A DNA stretch of 64,000 bases from Diadema setosum (GCF_964275005.1 NC_092685.1:36081018-36145017), one strand, 5' to 3'. Counted from the first letter of the stretch, positions 35,246 through 47,206 are shown. The notes: generated from the letters alone by a model not told the origin. Numbers and translations are program-made.

Positions 35246-37532
35246 GAGTGACAGAAATAGGTGTCAAGTCAAAAGTCTCCAATGTTTGTATCATCTCAAT
35301 CCATGTTTCTCTCCCAGGCAACAGCAGAAGCCAACAATCTGGCTGCTGTGGCAAGTGCCAAGGACAAATATATCAAGGACATGGAACAGGTGAGTGCCAT
35401 ATAGAGCCTGAGTGATTGCTGTCTCTCATTCTTGTCAGCTGTTGTTTGCTGCTAACTTCAAGAGTTGGCCACCAGTGCAGTAAATAACTCTCTTTGACAT
35501 GTCTTCTGTCGTTAGAAGACTCTTGATGATCTGAGAGGTGTGCGCATGTGTTAAAAGTTAAAAAAGAAAGAAAGAAATGTAATCATACATTAGTGCCTCT
35601 ACAACATCAAAGTATTGAAGCTTGAATAATGCATTGCAGAACATCATCTATATTTGATATGTAAACATTTGTTTTCTTTTAATTAGGGCCATGCTTAAGT
35701 TTATCTCTGCTAGGAAGGTATGTAAGGAGCTCAGTTTGAAGTAGTAACTGTATACCTTGTGTTTGTATAACCTTTTTGTTGGATAAAAATGAAAGCATGT
35801 TTGAATTGAATTGAACTGAATTGAAAGTTGTGTGTATCTCTAATTGTCTCTTTTTTTTTTTCCAGGAGGGGGAGAGGATTTGGTCTCAGATGACTTAACA
35901 AAGCAAAATCCAAGAAGAAAGTTATGAGATGGGGTTAGTTTCAGTAGAAAGAGATGATATATGAAATGTGTGTTAAAGTATGTAAATGTTTCATGATATG
36001 GCTGCTTTGCTCACTGGATCCCTTCATCCGATTTGCTTTCTCCTTCCTATGCAGGTATGTGGGGGCGACAAGCCGTATGTAGGCCCAGACGAGCTTGAGA
36101 AGCGACACATGCAGATCCGGGAGGCAGCCATCTCCCAATTCAAGGAGGTGCGCAAGATGGGTGGCAGCGAGTACAGCCAGAGCTATGAGGACCAGCTGCT
36201 GGCCGAGCTGGAGGAGTCCTATGAGCAGTACATCAAACACAATGACAGTAAGAACCTCTTCAACGTTGCCCGCACCCCCATCACCCTGGTAACCACCATA
36301 CTCACCATGTACATCCTCTCCGGTATCTTCGGTCTGGTCGGCATCTACTCCCTCTCCAACTTTGCCAACATGATGCTGGGACTGGCCATTGTGCTCCTCT
36401 GTGTCTGGAGCTACGTGCGCTACAGCGGCAAGTGGGTGGAGGTGGGCACGTGGATAGACACCGGTACAGAGTTCATCTGGATTCATGTGAGTGTCTCATG
36501 TTTGACAGTCAGTACGAGTACATCTTTGTTCTGAATAGTTTTGTCTTTTTGTACTGAAATCAATAGAGTGTATGTTTGAAACTCCCATGTGCAATAAATC
36601 CCACCTTCAAATATAAAGGAAGGGGGATTAAGGGTTAGTACCGTACTATCCATCCCTCACGACATGACACTGGGTCCCTTGATTCCCAATGCAAGTGTTT
36701 TAGTGATGTCCACTATCTGTATTGAAGATTTTTCTCTGAAAGGATATTGCAGATGTGTGTTTTTATAGTCATCACTTTGTTAATGAAAGCAACATATCAC
36801 AAGCATCAGTGGAATTATCTGCATCTTACGCTAAAAGGAGCACTTGCATCAGTTTGTGAGTAGTGATTTTATCTGTATGGTCTGCAGCCTCAATTCACAT
36901 TTTCTCGAGTGAGATGATAATTTTGTGTACTACCAATACTCGGTATCGCAATGCGCAAGAAATCTTCTGTGCACACTAAAAAGCCCTGTCACAGATGCAC
37001 TGTAAGATTCCTTGGTGCCATTGTCACTTCCAGTTATCTCGCACATGTCTTAGTTTCCATGCAATTCAATGCAATTTTCGTCTGCTTTTCTTTCGTTGCT
37101 GCTTTTTTCTTTGCTAAGAATTCAACTAAAAAGAGTTTAAAATGTCAAAACTTTACTGATTTGTGGTCACTGGAGTCATGGCTCACTTTTGCAAGGCTTT
37201 AGTGTGGTGGTCACATGATGGAAAGCGAAGAAGTCTTCGACATAAAATACCTCAGGATAAAAACGAAACGTGACCTGAGTGCATATGCAGCCAAAACCGG
37301 GGCAAGTTTGTTCCCCGAGTTATCCCATAATGCATCTAAAATGCCGCTCTGTGCATTGCACCTAGGTATTGGCGATACCGAGAATTGTTTGTCCGTCAAC
37401 TATGTAATGCTTCACAGAGAGGTGACGTTTTCTTCCCTTTCTTCTTGTTTCCCCCAGGTGTATGGACCCATGTACAAATCCATCACCAAGGGTCCATCGG
37501 AAAGGAGACAGGATGGCAAGAAAGAGAAATAA
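24882..37532 (+). CDS. atl: Atlastin, ER membrane-fusing dynamin-like GTPase (11 coding exons, 521 aa)
   Basis: Atlastins tether and fuse endoplasmic reticulum tubules by GTP-driven dimerisation. Eleven exons with GT/AG borders join in frame to 521 residues, near the ~540-560 usual for the family. Visible features are P-loop GAFRKGKS (53-60, with the catalytic Arg at 56), switch region [10 protein letters not shown] (92-101), DTQG (125-128), guanine-specifying RD (197-198) and a three-helix-bundle middle domain (~310-425). A membrane hairpin spans about 428-448 and 456-474, and the tail ends KKEK, a fit to the KKXX ER-retrieval signal. The start Met (24887) is chosen because exon 1 begins at a pyrimidine-rich acceptor just before it. 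The cytosolic tail after the hairpin is shorter than in human ATL1. An alternative upstream first coding exon cannot be excluded. Confidence 0.95.
25801..25860. repeat. Low-complexity C and AAG tracts in intron 1
   Basis: A poly-C tract near 25817 is followed by AGA/AAG repeats. The rest of intron 1 (25106-26202) shows an A tract at 25731-25747 and no transposon ends. Confidence 0.5.
26203..26337 (+). CDS. atl: Atlastin exon 2
   Basis: 45 residues (74-118) starting GATDWLG and containing the conserved [15 protein letters not shown]. Acceptor TTTTTAG, donor GAG|GTGAGA, phase 0. Confidence 0.93.
26373..26914. mobile_element. PIF/Harbinger-like MITE in atlastin intron 2
   Basis: Flanked by TTA on both sides (26370-26372 and 26915-26917), a typical Harbinger 3 bp target. 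The ends GACCCCGTTTACAGTGCG are perfectly inverted. Subterminal GGCTCGGCC and GTTTACAC repeats and GC-rich palindromes (CGGCCGCGGCCG) fill the arms. 542 bp, no transposase. The GC content is far above the intron background. Confidence 0.8.
27451..27555 (+). CDS. atl: Atlastin exon 3 (DTQG)
   Basis: 35 residues (119-153): [15 protein letters not shown] to STMTSSVQ. It carries the G3 motif DTQG. Acceptor CTTCAG, donor CAG|GTATGT. Confidence 0.94.
27924..28034 (+). CDS. atl: Atlastin exon 4
   Basis: 37 residues (154-190): [17 protein letters not shown] through GATPFQ, strongly conserved across atlastins. Acceptor CCACCAG, donor CAG|GTAAAG. Confidence 0.94.
28960..29052 (+). CDS. atl: Atlastin exon 5 (G4 RD motif)
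   Basis: 31 residues (191-221): [17 protein letters not shown] to DKKLH. It carries the Arg-Asp pair that specifies guanine in this family. Donor CAT|GTGAGT. Confidence 0.94.
29501..30601. mobile_element. Intron 5 element with tandem ~158 bp units
   Basis: Bounded by GTCCCCGCCG at the left and the inverted CGGCGGGGAC at the right, with a GT/CCGT-rich tract near 29550-29620. Seven GCTAC-marked unit starts at about 29638, 29776, 29943, 30101, 30259, 30416 and 30574 define six repeats. The last ones are ~158 bp and nearly identical. Each unit holds TTTGACCTTTGAC-type strings, which are direct repeats of the nuclear-receptor half site. The superfamily is uncertain and no coding frame was found. 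Confidence 0.75.
30708..30846 (+). CDS. atl: Atlastin exon 6
   Basis: 139 bp, starting [18 protein letters not shown] and ending GRLA plus one base of the next codon (phase 1). It contains [18 protein letters not shown]. Acceptor CTTTCAG, donor GCAG|GTACAC. Confidence 0.93.
31443..31619. mobile_element. Tc1/mariner-type MITE in atlastin intron 7-flanking sequence (intron 6), 177 bp
   Basis: TA at both sides (31441-31442 and 31620-31621). The ends CAGTCAACCTTGC are inverted. Interior AAGTCGA/TCGACTT motifs make much of it foldable. It lies between exons 6 and 7. Confidence 0.8.
31768..31895 (+). CDS. atl: Atlastin exon 7
   Basis: 128 bp that completes the split Asp codon (D)ISPEFKEQL and runs to CRALVEYFK. 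Acceptor CTTTCAG, donor AAG|GTGAGA, phase 0. Confidence 0.93.
32065..32250 (+). mobile_element. tRNA-derived SINE candidate in intron 7
   Basis: GGGTTCAAATC near 32112 matches a pol III B box, with a weak A box (TGAGGCTGTGG) about 35 bp before it. The sequence after it (GTGTTCGGCCCAAACTGTCC, CCAGATGTGTAAA, GGGGTACCGTGGTAATGAT) has the look of a conserved SINE body. Decayed; identity not certain. Confidence 0.45.
32638..34057. mobile_element. 1.4 kb palindromic DNA element in intron 7
   Basis: Ends AAGTATGGTGAA are inverted, with TA outside both (32636-32637 and 34058-34059). A TTAA reading is equally possible because the flanks are symmetric. Inner arms at about 32906-33075 and 33545-33700 pair over ~150 bp (GGGGCATACGTA, GAAACGGGCATA, GACCAATCAGCGAGTGTT). 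The arms and loop are crowded with AGCAAACGTTTGCT-like palindromes. Open frames inside are chance. Confidence 0.75.
34155..34211 (+). CDS. atl: Atlastin exon 8 (57 bp microexon-like)
   Basis: 19 residues: [19 protein letters not shown]. The acceptor is CTTCAAG and the donor CAG|GTAACT. It is too short for simple ORF finding but is unmistakable by similarity to the family (YIKIYQGEELPHPKSMLQ in human ATL1, from memory). Confidence 0.93.
34588..34950 (-). mobile_element. CR1/L2-like LINE 3' tail in intron 8
   Basis: Read on the minus strand the segment ends GGACAATAAAGCAATTCAAT followed by repeats of AATTC, a tail style seen in CR1/L2-group LINEs. Upstream sequence (to the right) is AT-rich and I could not recognise coding parts. 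The far edge is approximate. Confidence 0.4.
35170..35245. repeat. (TCTG)n microsatellite
   Basis: About 19 uninterrupted TCTG/TGTC units in intron 8, roughly 70 bp before exon 9. Confidence 0.95.
35318..35389 (+). CDS. atl: Atlastin exon 9 (72 bp)
   Basis: 24 residues: [18 protein letters not shown] to DMEQ. It lies just after a TCTG microsatellite. Acceptor CTCCCAG, donor CAG|GTGAGT. Confidence 0.93.
36055..36486 (+). CDS. atl: Atlastin exon 10 (middle domain end and membrane hairpin)
   Basis: 144 residues (354-497), the largest exon: [18 protein letters not shown], then KKMGG-like [19 protein letters not shown], the hydrophobic hairpin and YVRYSGKW. Its GC content and codon bias stand out from the introns. 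Donor CAT|GTGAGT, phase 0. Confidence 0.95.
37458..37532 (+). CDS. atl: Atlastin exon 11 (C-terminus, stop)
   Basis: 24 residues, [18 protein letters not shown] to GKKEK, then TAA. Acceptor TTTCCCCCAG. The basic tail may form the amphipathic/ER-retrieval end. Confidence 0.88.
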   Translation: MYGPMYKSITKGPSERRQDGKKEK

Positions 37533-37760
37533 CTGTACAGGGATGTACACAGTTTGTGCTTAGGACAATGATTAAGAGACACGCTTTTCATCTTGGGATA
37601 CTGTTGATGACGGTGGAATGAATGACCCTGAACCCCAGTTGAGTGAGACCATCAAAATAATGACTGGATTCAGAATTAAGCTCGCATTTGAAGAAATGGA
37701 CTTGCTGTTTTCTAATCACTGAAAAATTTGATGGCCTGTCCTTGTGGTTGGTATAGAGTC

Positions 37761-37766
37761 AATAAA
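37761..37766 (+). terminator. Candidate atlastin poly(A) signal
   Basis: AATAAA 229 bp after the stop is the first canonical signal. Later AATAAA copies (for example near 42981 and 44036) allow longer 3' UTR forms, which are usual in echinoderms. Confidence 0.5.
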
Positions 37767-40700
37767 ATCAGAAGAAATGATTTATTTGACTCTTGATGGG
37801 CAATGAAAATATGTATTTAGTACCAAGACTTGGCATGTATAAAAAGTATGTGTGCAAGAACATTTTATCAGCCAATAAGACTTGTTTTGTGTTGCCAGTT
37901 ATGATCACAGGAACTTTCTGGTGTACCCAGGGGGTTATGAATGCGTTTGTCTTTTCTTTGTTAATGTGTATTTTGTGTTTTGTAATGTTCATTTTTTTCT
38001 GAATTGCAATATACATTATTGTCTGTGTGAGGGGAAAGGAAGAGTAGAAGCACAATGTTATCAGCACTGCAAACACTGAAATCGGCAATGTGGCTGTCTG
38101 TTGCTTTGTATGTGAAGTACTGCAGTGTATTTTCATTGGTTTGTGACCCTTTTTCTGCTCCATTCGTTCAGTTGATTTTATTCAGTGGTTGATTCACATA
38201 GGTTATATTCTTTGCTTCTTTTTGTTTTCGTTTTGTTTTTCAATATGCAAAGTACAGGTAGTATGTGCCTTCCCTGTCTGTTATTTTTCTGGTCCTAGAC
38301 ACTTCCTGTAAATGCAGAGTATTTTGAATGTTATGCCCTATAAACTTTACAGCACCTAGATATTTCTCTGTGATCTTATATGTCATGTCATACAGTAATC
38401 AAGCTTTGGTGAAAAGGTTCATATATGTTTTCTAGGAAAATATCTCTTCACAATAGAGATACTGTGGGATGTAGCATTTAAGTGTCATTGAGCAAATCCT
38501 CATGCATGTACATCATATTGCTTTTTGTTAGAGTGCTGACAAATTCTTGTTCATGCATGCAGAGTATGTTTAGCCACAAATGTATAATCATGTTGTACTA
38601 ATTTGGGATCTCTTGTTAGTGGTGATTGAAGTACTGTGGGGAAGTCGTAACTCTAGAACAGTTCTAACTGCACACACAGCCTCCTGGTCATAAAGATAAA
38701 CAGTTATCATTGAATAGACTAATAGAGAGTCAATTGCTTTATTCAGCCTTGATGTCATGTACAGTGAATTGTATGTAACGTTCAATGATTTGAGAAAAAT
38801 GAATAGTCAAGTTCGGTTTCCCTGTTTGTGTCAGGGTAAAATGGAATGAAAATCCTAACTGCTTGTCCAGTGATAAACACAATCTTTCATCCATTTTCAT
38901 GTTTTCTCTCTTTCTTGCTCCTCTTAACAAAATGTGCAATAATTTTATGAGGGCATGAAGTAACCAGCATGTGGCTGTGTGACATGTGCATTTTTAAGGT
39001 CTACTCTCTTTAATATCACTCTCCTATCATCTCAGTATCCACCAAATTAATTTGCAGATAATCATGGGGGGGGGGGGGGGTAATGGTGGTGAGATGTCCA
39101 CTCAAACTGCCCTCACAATTGACTCAGAGAAAGTTGGATTCTTTTGTTTTTAAATCATCTCTTGATTGCAAATCAATCTGTCATCATCTCGGAGCTTAAG
39201 ATGATTAGATCCACCATATTAGGAAAGTGGCAAGTCTTGACCATGCTGTGCATGTAGTAATATGCTTTGCACTGATAATGACCAGTGTAATATGTTTTTT
39301 GTTTTGTTTTGTTTTTTCAATTATTATCTCTTGAGAACTTCCATGGGTTTTGCAGTAGAGGCTGCTGTCTGTTATGATATGAACACTTTGCATCAAGTGC
39401 TGGTAGGAATATGAGAATATTGCATTTTCTTTGTTGTAGACTAAAGTGTGAATGTGACATGGCATCACACAAGGTAATTTTCACAGTAGCACTAGCAGTG
39501 GAAGTGTTACTATCTCTGAACACATTTTGTATGAAAATATGTCATGGGGAGTTAGTCGTATGTGCAAATTTCATTCCGATAACATTGTGTAAAATTTTTT
39601 GTCTTCGACTTGCTAATAGTCTTTGAAGGACTGGTGAGCTTCACACACGTTGAATTATGGCTGGTAAGGTTGTGTGTTTGAAAGAGTACCTGTGGTTACA
39701 CTTGTTCACTGCAGGTCTTGAAATCGAGTTTTAGAAACAACGGCCAATCTTGGGCTGTAGAGACGAATGTCACAGTCGCTCGTGTTTGCTCTGCCTCCAG
39801 AACTGGAACTTACAGCAAGATGAAGTCATTCAGATATTTTACTGCCTGTTGGATTAGTACATGTTCCATTCACCCTTTGTAGTCACACTTCTGACAAGAA
39901 TCTTTGGCTTGTGTCAAACAACTTTATAGACTCATTGAAAGATTCTACCTGGAATCCATAATTTGCTTGTGAATCATAATACTTATGTTCGTTGCATATC
40001 CAATTAGGCCACATATTACTCAAGAGACAACCCATTATTCATGTACTGATTTTACTGTATATCATTTTGTATAGGTGAAAGCTTGGAGCCATCCTCTTGT
40101 GGGGCTTAGGCTGTTGCTGCGCCATGGAAAATGAAAGCTTTATGCTACTATTTATGTACATACGTGCAAATGTATGCCACAGTGTGAATATTGGTATGTC
40201 ATTGTTTGATATTCTGAATATGCTGCATGTATTCAGTGTGTGTAAAGTGTTGAATGCTCTCGTAATATATGGATTAGACAACTCCACTCAGGTCACTTGA
40301 TAGGTTGCGTCATCATCATGAAAAAAAAAAAGAGAAAATAATCTCTTAATTCTTGTAGTTTAGTCTGCTGATTGAATGGTGAGGTTCTCACTTTCCATTT
40401 TATGGACACACCATAAATGTTACTGATTTTGTAGTCTTACCCTTCCAGACCTCTAGCTAGTATTTATCACGGCAATGAATCGTCTTGAGTTAAGGATTCC
40501 GTGTGCAGACTATCTAAACTCAACCCAGTTTTCAGGTGGCAGTCATAAAGGTGTGATATAAAGTTTGCTGCTGTGATGCCCCTATGTTCAGACTATTATC
40601 CTTATGTTCATTATGAAAGTTGAATTTTTTTGCTGAATTTATTTGTCACTGTTGGTTGAGTAAGATTCATCTTGCATATACATGTATTTCATTTCACAAC

Positions 40701-41764
40701 TGTCCACATGGAACTAGTGATGGTACCAATGCACATGGTCAGAATTAAGCGAAGAAAACATTTGAGCATGTCCATGTGGCATCATAAGCAAAGGGGATGA
40801 AAATTTCAACACCACAAAATGATGGTATGTTATGTTTTACTATGTTATCATGTGTATGGTAATAGCAGACTATTGGGAGGTGTAGGAAAATGTGCTATAT
40901 TACAGTTGCACCCAATACCTCAGCCAAATCATGGGTGTAGTCTCCATCTGAGGGTTGGTGTTGTTGTTTTTTAAACAGTAGACAGTTGATCCAAGCATTA
41001 TGTCCCATATGTCAGCCTAGCAAATGCTTTAAAGGAATACAGTACTGTTTTCAAATTACAGTTAATTGTAATCACTAGCAGACAAAAGGGACTGTATTGC
41101 ACACACACTGTACATACATTGCGTTAAGACCTGTAATGGTGTTTGTGTGTGTTTGTGTACATGTGCACCTGTATTCATAGCATCGATAGGCCACTTTCAA
41201 TACCCAACTACTTGATTCGAATGTTCAAACCTAGATTGGGAATTATACAGTAGGTGTTGCAAAGTAGTATTGTCACATGACATTGTATTAGTCTATGTGA
41301 GTTGTTTACAAATTGTTGTTTTGCAGCAGAAATCAGATTAACAAGCATTTTGACAGATAGGGATAGAGATTTCAGCAGCTTTCCTGGGCAGGCTTCAAGA
41401 GTTTGTATGTCTGTCTTACTGACTTAACTTGCCACTACTTCCTGCATGTTTGCTTGTTCATTTTTTTTTTAAAATCAGTGTTTTTGTTCTTGCCCTGTCT
41501 TCTGGTTGTGTGTGATCTTGCAGAGCTGTAAACCAGAAAGAGGATCATTTCATTGGTATTGAAATGGTATTATTTTGTAGATGATGACTAGCTTAGGATG
41601 TAACATACAGATTAGTCCATGTGGAGGGTTTGAAATGCTATCTTGGGAAGTTATCAGTACCGAGATGAAATCCAGGTACATATAAGTTCCCCCAAATAGC
41701 ATTTAAAACCTTGAGGGTGGAACATTTCATGTGTGCCCAACAAGAGAAGTTACATGTGGTGGTA
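37767..41764. other. Atlastin 3' UTR/intergenic, non-coding
   Basis: T-rich sequence with no recognisable exon. Long stretches lack repeats, which would fit an extended 3' UTR. A G tract lies at 39066-39080. Confidence 0.4.
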
Positions 41765-41943
41765 TACTGTACAAGTGGATAGTAAGAAGAATTTCGCGTG
41801 TTTTTAATTCTGCGGAATCAAGACATCAACTACTGGAACATATGGCAAACAAAAATATTCGCGTGCTTTTATTTTCACGCTAGTTCTGGGTTGCGCGAAA
41901 TGCGTGAACATTCAACACCGCGAAAATTTCCACTATTACAGTA
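41765..41943. mobile_element. TA-flanked MITE with CGCGAAAAT motifs
   Basis: The left end TACTGTACAAGTGGATAGTA is inverted at the right as TACTGTAATAGTGGAAATTT. The interior is rich in TTCGCG/CGCGAAA. About 175 bp, non-coding. Confidence 0.55.
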
Positions 41944-44689
41944 GGGTTTTGCCAGAGTACTTTGAGAACACATTATTTCCAGCTTGAGTTTTCGGTGGTG
42001 GCTTGATTTGGGGTACAACAACAAAATCCCATAATACATTGACAGGGCAGCTTTTGTACCCCGTGTGAGATGCATATCAAGTTTAATGATGCATACATCG
42101 CATTTTTGTACAAAGTCAACTTTGTCAGTTTCTCAGTTTACTTTTAGAATAGAATGAAGAATTTATTCCTTTGATTGCAAAGAAAAGTACCCTGTTGTTT
42201 GGTATCATTTGCCATGACGGAATCTTACAGAAAGATTTGCCTTTGGAAGAACATAACACATGGCCCACTATTGTGAGGTCATGATCACCAATAACTGACC
42301 GATATTTGACAAACTCATATAACCATGTGATGATTCCCAAATACACAGATGTGTAGCATCCTATCCCTCAAACACCAGGAGACATCATTAATTCTTTGTA
42401 TTGAAATCATCTGTGAAAGTTGATGTGTTTTTTATGGCAGAAATCTGCCTATGCATATTTGCAGCTCAAAAGAATGGGTTGAATGTCACATTACTGGTAT
42501 ATTTAATGTACAGTATCATTCTTTGTGTTTGAAGTGCACATGAACTTTATTTCACGCCGTCTAAACTTGATAGCTATCCGTATTCCCTTTTCACTTCTCC
42601 TGTCTTGTGTTCTTCAGAATTATTGAGCCCCAATACAGAGGATATATGAGGCATTGGTGTGGCTGACGTAAGATACTTATATGGTAATCATTATTCAGTG
42701 GAAGTTTGAGCATTTATACCAATTGATTTGAAGAAATGTGTATGCTCAGAGCTAAGTTCAAAGTGTGCAGGTGCATTTACACTTGTTGCTACTATTTAAA
42801 AAAAAAAGAGAAAAGCAAAATAGACACAAGCTTGCAAGTCCAAGTAAAATAGTGTGCTGATCGATTAGTGAGTGTGCATTGTCTTTTGACAGATACATTT
42901 GTAATGAATCAATATGTATCTGATTTCCTGTCATGCTTGTTTACTATTCCTTTGAATATTGACTTCGTAGAAGAATGTGGAATAAACCCTTGGTATGTTT
43001 CTTGCAAACAGAAATACTCATTGTTATAAAAACAACATTCCAAAGGGAACAGATTGTAGTATTTGTAAATATCCTGATATTAAATGTTTATGAAATTTCT
43101 AGTATGACTGTAGCATGGCATTTCATAGCCAACTTAAGGTTCCTGTATGATGGATTCTGACATAAAAGATGTCATTTTAGATAAAGAGCAGTGTCAGTTT
43201 TTTGCCAGTTCTCTGGCACTTTTTGGCAGAATACCATACATCGAGAAAATGTTGACAGTCATGACACCCAAGAAAGTTGAGTGTTTTCACAAGGAATGTT
43301 ACGTCAATTTGAAAATGATGATCCTGCCATGAAAGATGAAACAATGTTGTTTCTATAGTATGTTGATCGTGTGACATGTTCTGTATATCCATGGTGTGGA
43401 GGTTCTTCAAAAGCTTCAATGTCATTGAGAAAAAAAAAATCATTCTTATAGTTTAGTTAATGGCGTATTCAGGTCCAGATGTTTGAGGTCTTCAAGGTTA
43501 TGTGGGCTCTCACTCAAGGTGGTTCAAGATGATGACGCAAAACTTCAACCAGTGTAAGAATACAACTCTCCAGAGAGGACTTAGCAAGTGACAGCAAACT
43601 TCGAGTTTAAAACAAACTGTAGGAAACACTGAAAATCTCCAGAATCCAATGCTGTTTTGTTTTTCTCAGTCCCCCCCCCCCCCAATGCATTGTTGTGTCA
43701 TGCATTGAAGAGAAACATGCTAAAAATACACTACATTCCCTTCACAAATTGAAAGTTAGGTATGGTGTTGATGGTGATCCCATCTTATTAATCGCTGCAG
43801 CAGTTTGATGTGTTGGTTGATGGTATCCTCCCCCCCCCCCATATCCTCTTTCTCCCCTCCTCAACCCCCTCCCCTCCCCTCCCCTCCCCCTCCCTAATCT
43901 GTTACTATACCATCATTACTTCGCTCTACCCTCAGCCATGTGCTATGTGGTGTATGTGAACATGTAAGTGCATTCAAAGATTGTTTTTGTTATGCTTTCA
44001 GTATCATTGACAGATGTATTAAGATTTAATACAATTAATAAATATGGAAATGATGACATACTGGTATGTTGTCTTGATTTGTTTACTTGTGTGTAGTATG
44101 CTAATGTATGTGTGAGCAACTTGTGGTGAACTGTTAATCTTTACTAGAAAGTGTAGTATGGTTTGTAATTCTGTGGCACTACTTTGTCCATGTTCGTAAC
44201 TGAATTGTTGTTGCAAGAATTGTGTGCTTCTTGATTTAACATCATACATGACTACACTTTGGAGACATTTGCAAGGAGCTAGATGTAATGCCGGATTGCA
44301 ATTAGCGTGGGTACAGGTAGAACTTGGTAACGATGCCAAGTATTAGCTTGCACTTTCTTAAGGTATCTTAGCATGTCGAAGTTGACATCTACAGGGATGT
44401 AAGAATTCCGAGTTAAATCTGATTTCTTTTTACTCTGCCCCAAATCCACTATTCAGACTTTGGGGCGATTTGAATGGATTAAAATGTTCATAGTTATTGT
44501 ACTAAAGACTTTCATTTTGTGTAAGTTTCATATTTTTTAGTTTCTTTTTTTTTTTTTGTTGCAAGAACTGTCTCACCCCTGTATCTACTATGATGTTGAT
44601 TCATTGTACACTCAGCAAAAAAGGAAGTGAATACTTTTTCAAGTTTATATTTCTCACAGAATATTCAGCTAAAGTTAATGTATTATATA

Positions 44690-44753
<64 letters not shown>

Positions 44754-46299
44754 GAGGAAATTTTACACTTGAGTGAACACCTTTTTCTTTCTCTTCCAAG
44801 GCACGACAGTAACAATTGCAAAAATGAACAAGTTGTCATTCATGCGTACGTACTCTTCCATATAAGACTAAGAACAAAAGACAAATTTAGCACAATTAGA
44901 AACGTGAATTAAGTTACAAAAATAAACCTATGATCTTTATAAAATCTTTGAAGCCTAAAATGTCAATGAAGGCTAAAATAATGGAGAAAATGAAGAACTT
45001 GTGTCAAATCCAAATTCAAATAAAGAGAAGAAGCAATATGAATAAAAATGGTAGAAATTTATTTTTTTTTTTCAAGTTTTTCAAATTAGGAATATTCTAA
45101 ATAATATTTGGTTCTCAGATTTATCTCACGAATTCTTAAATTACTAAAAAAGAATGAAATAAAGAAATTTTGTTTCTTTACTCATCTTTGTGCCATTAAT
45201 CCCTATGTCGTTTGAAGTTTGAGTTGACAGAATATTCTTATGTTCCCCTTTAATTTTGCACTTTGTTTTTGTTTGAGGTTATAAAGAGACAGAAAACTTG
45301 TGTTTGCTATTTCATTCATGTCCCTCATTGTGTTAAACTGTTTTTGTTGTCATTTTTATCTTGAATGACATTGGCAAATGAAAGACAACATGCCAAATTT
45401 CGCAATTTTTACTTTTGTGCCTAGGAGGGCAAAAACAAATGTGTTCACTCACGCGTAAAGTTTCCATTTGTGTTACCCTACTAGCTTGATAGCCAATTAA
45501 ATTGCCTTTAATACGGTATAAAATACAGCGATTTTCATCAAAATCTTCTATGAAAAATAGGAACTCTGATTTTTTTTTTCTGAGTGTAATTTCATGCATG
45601 GTTATATATATGGTTTTGAGGTTTCTTGCATATTTGTAAGTGATTGCACTTGTTCCAGTTACGGAGAAATAGTGTTCTTAGAATACAAAAGCAGTAATAT
45701 TTGATCTCTTGACACAAATGTCGAGTTTGATCTTTCCAATGCAGTTAGGTAACTAAGATTTGTTTTTCTTTTGTTTTTCTTTTTTAAGGGAGGGGTTCAG
45801 AATTGGAGTAGCCAGTCTTTCTACGAACCCCGCCAAGGGTAGGCCTACGCTCTGGGAGGAGTATATTTTAAAACGTAAAAATCAATCAATATGTCACCTT
45901 TCATAATTTGTTTTGACGTATATATTAACCATGAATAAACGTTTCTTATCTTCTTCTTGCCTATTACTAACCTATTATCTATACCACGTTCAACATCGCC
46001 CTTAGTGTTTCAGAGATGTAACCACCTCTCTCAGGTTAATCACTTTCTGGTACTCAGTGAATGAATGTGAAAGAGTGCAAGAGACCTCAGTCGAATTCAT
46101 GGCCGTATACGCAGAAATATCATTCTTCACGTGAGGGTGCAAGAATGTGTTCAATATAAAGGGGGTACATGCAAGCGAAGAGAGTATGTATTAATGGCGT
46201 ATTTTCTTTACCACACAAGGGATCTTTTGCATTAAAATAGAAGTGAAATTCAACGATCCGGTGCAAACTTTGAATTTGGTGGAATATTAGGGAAATCTT
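41944..46299. other. Intergenic, simple repeats only
   Basis: C-rich tracts near 43674-43683 and 43831-43890 and a (TA)n run at 44683-44750 are the only structures seen. No coding exon was recognised. Confidence 0.45.
44683..44750. repeat. (TA)n microsatellite
   Basis: About 33 TA units with one interruption. Confidence 0.95.
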
Positions 46300-46780
46300 C
46301 AATCAAAAATACATGTACTGTAGTAAGACAAACAGACAAAATGTTGTCATTTTGCGGTGTGATTTTCTTATTCATACTTCCAAACTTATTTGAAAATGTG
46401 AGCACATCGACCTGACGGGGATGAGTGGAGGTTGGAAAGGGGGTTACCCTCTCCTAGTGTATTCTTATGGCAGAGTACATTGGACAATTTTCAATCAAAA
46501 AAGTAAGACAATGTTACCCAAAACGTAAATTCTGTAATTATTGCGTGATTTTATCATTTACTATACTGAGTAATCGAATTATTGATAAACAGTTCGTTAT
46601 TCATTTAAAGGGCAGGAGTCCCAAACAACCCGAATTCTATAATTGTTGCGTGATTTTGTCATTTACTGATCAAATTATTTGAAAATTTCAAATTCAAACG
46701 CAGCGACAGAGCATATGGGCAGGATATGGGAGGGTTCTACCCCTCCCACATGAGAGGGGGGGGGGGGGGCTTTACTTTGG
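46300..46780. repeat. Three decayed direct repeats
   Basis: Diverged copies near 46300-46450, 46485-46590 and 46610-46760 share GTAAGACAA, GCGTGATTTT(A/G)TCATTTACT, ATTTGAAAAT and a final GGAGGG..TACCCTCTC-like block. A G tract lies at 46757-46770. Confidence 0.45.
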
Positions 46781-47084
46781 AACCAATTATGATAATTTCC
46801 CCATCTTATTCTCCCAATTCTCCAAGAAAACAAAACCAACGAAGTACAGGACACAATCTGGCATTAAAGGCCTACTTGCATCCGTTGAGAACTATGTCCC
46901 CCATCCCTCAATTGCTGCAAATCTTGATTTCAGTATGATCACTCGGGTAGGCCTTTTAATTTACAAGATGAATACATACAACGGTGAAACACTTGACCCC
47001 TTAGCTTACATGGGCTCATCCGAGATAATGATTGGCTAGGGAGCGGCATGTTCACCCTCATGTGCTCTATAGAAAAGCAATCCA

Positions 47085-47206
47085 GGGCCCCGTTTTATCA
47101 AAAGATAAAATCGATTGTAAATTTCCTTACCACACAGGCTGCCATAGACTTATGATTGAAATCAACTATATAATCAATTATAACTCTTCATAAAGCACGA
47201 GACCCA
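47085..47206. mobile_element. Possible short MITE (GGGCCCCGTTTTAT end)
   Basis: GGGCCCCGTTTTATCAAAAG at the left resembles the inverted right end GGGTCTCGTGCTTTATGAAG. The interior contains inverted AATCGATTGTAA / TTATAATTGATT. It is decayed; the ends are approximate. Confidence 0.35.

Noticed and set aside
35941-36486. 181-residue minus-strand frame
   Set aside because: It is the antisense of atlastin exon 10, kept open by codon bias.
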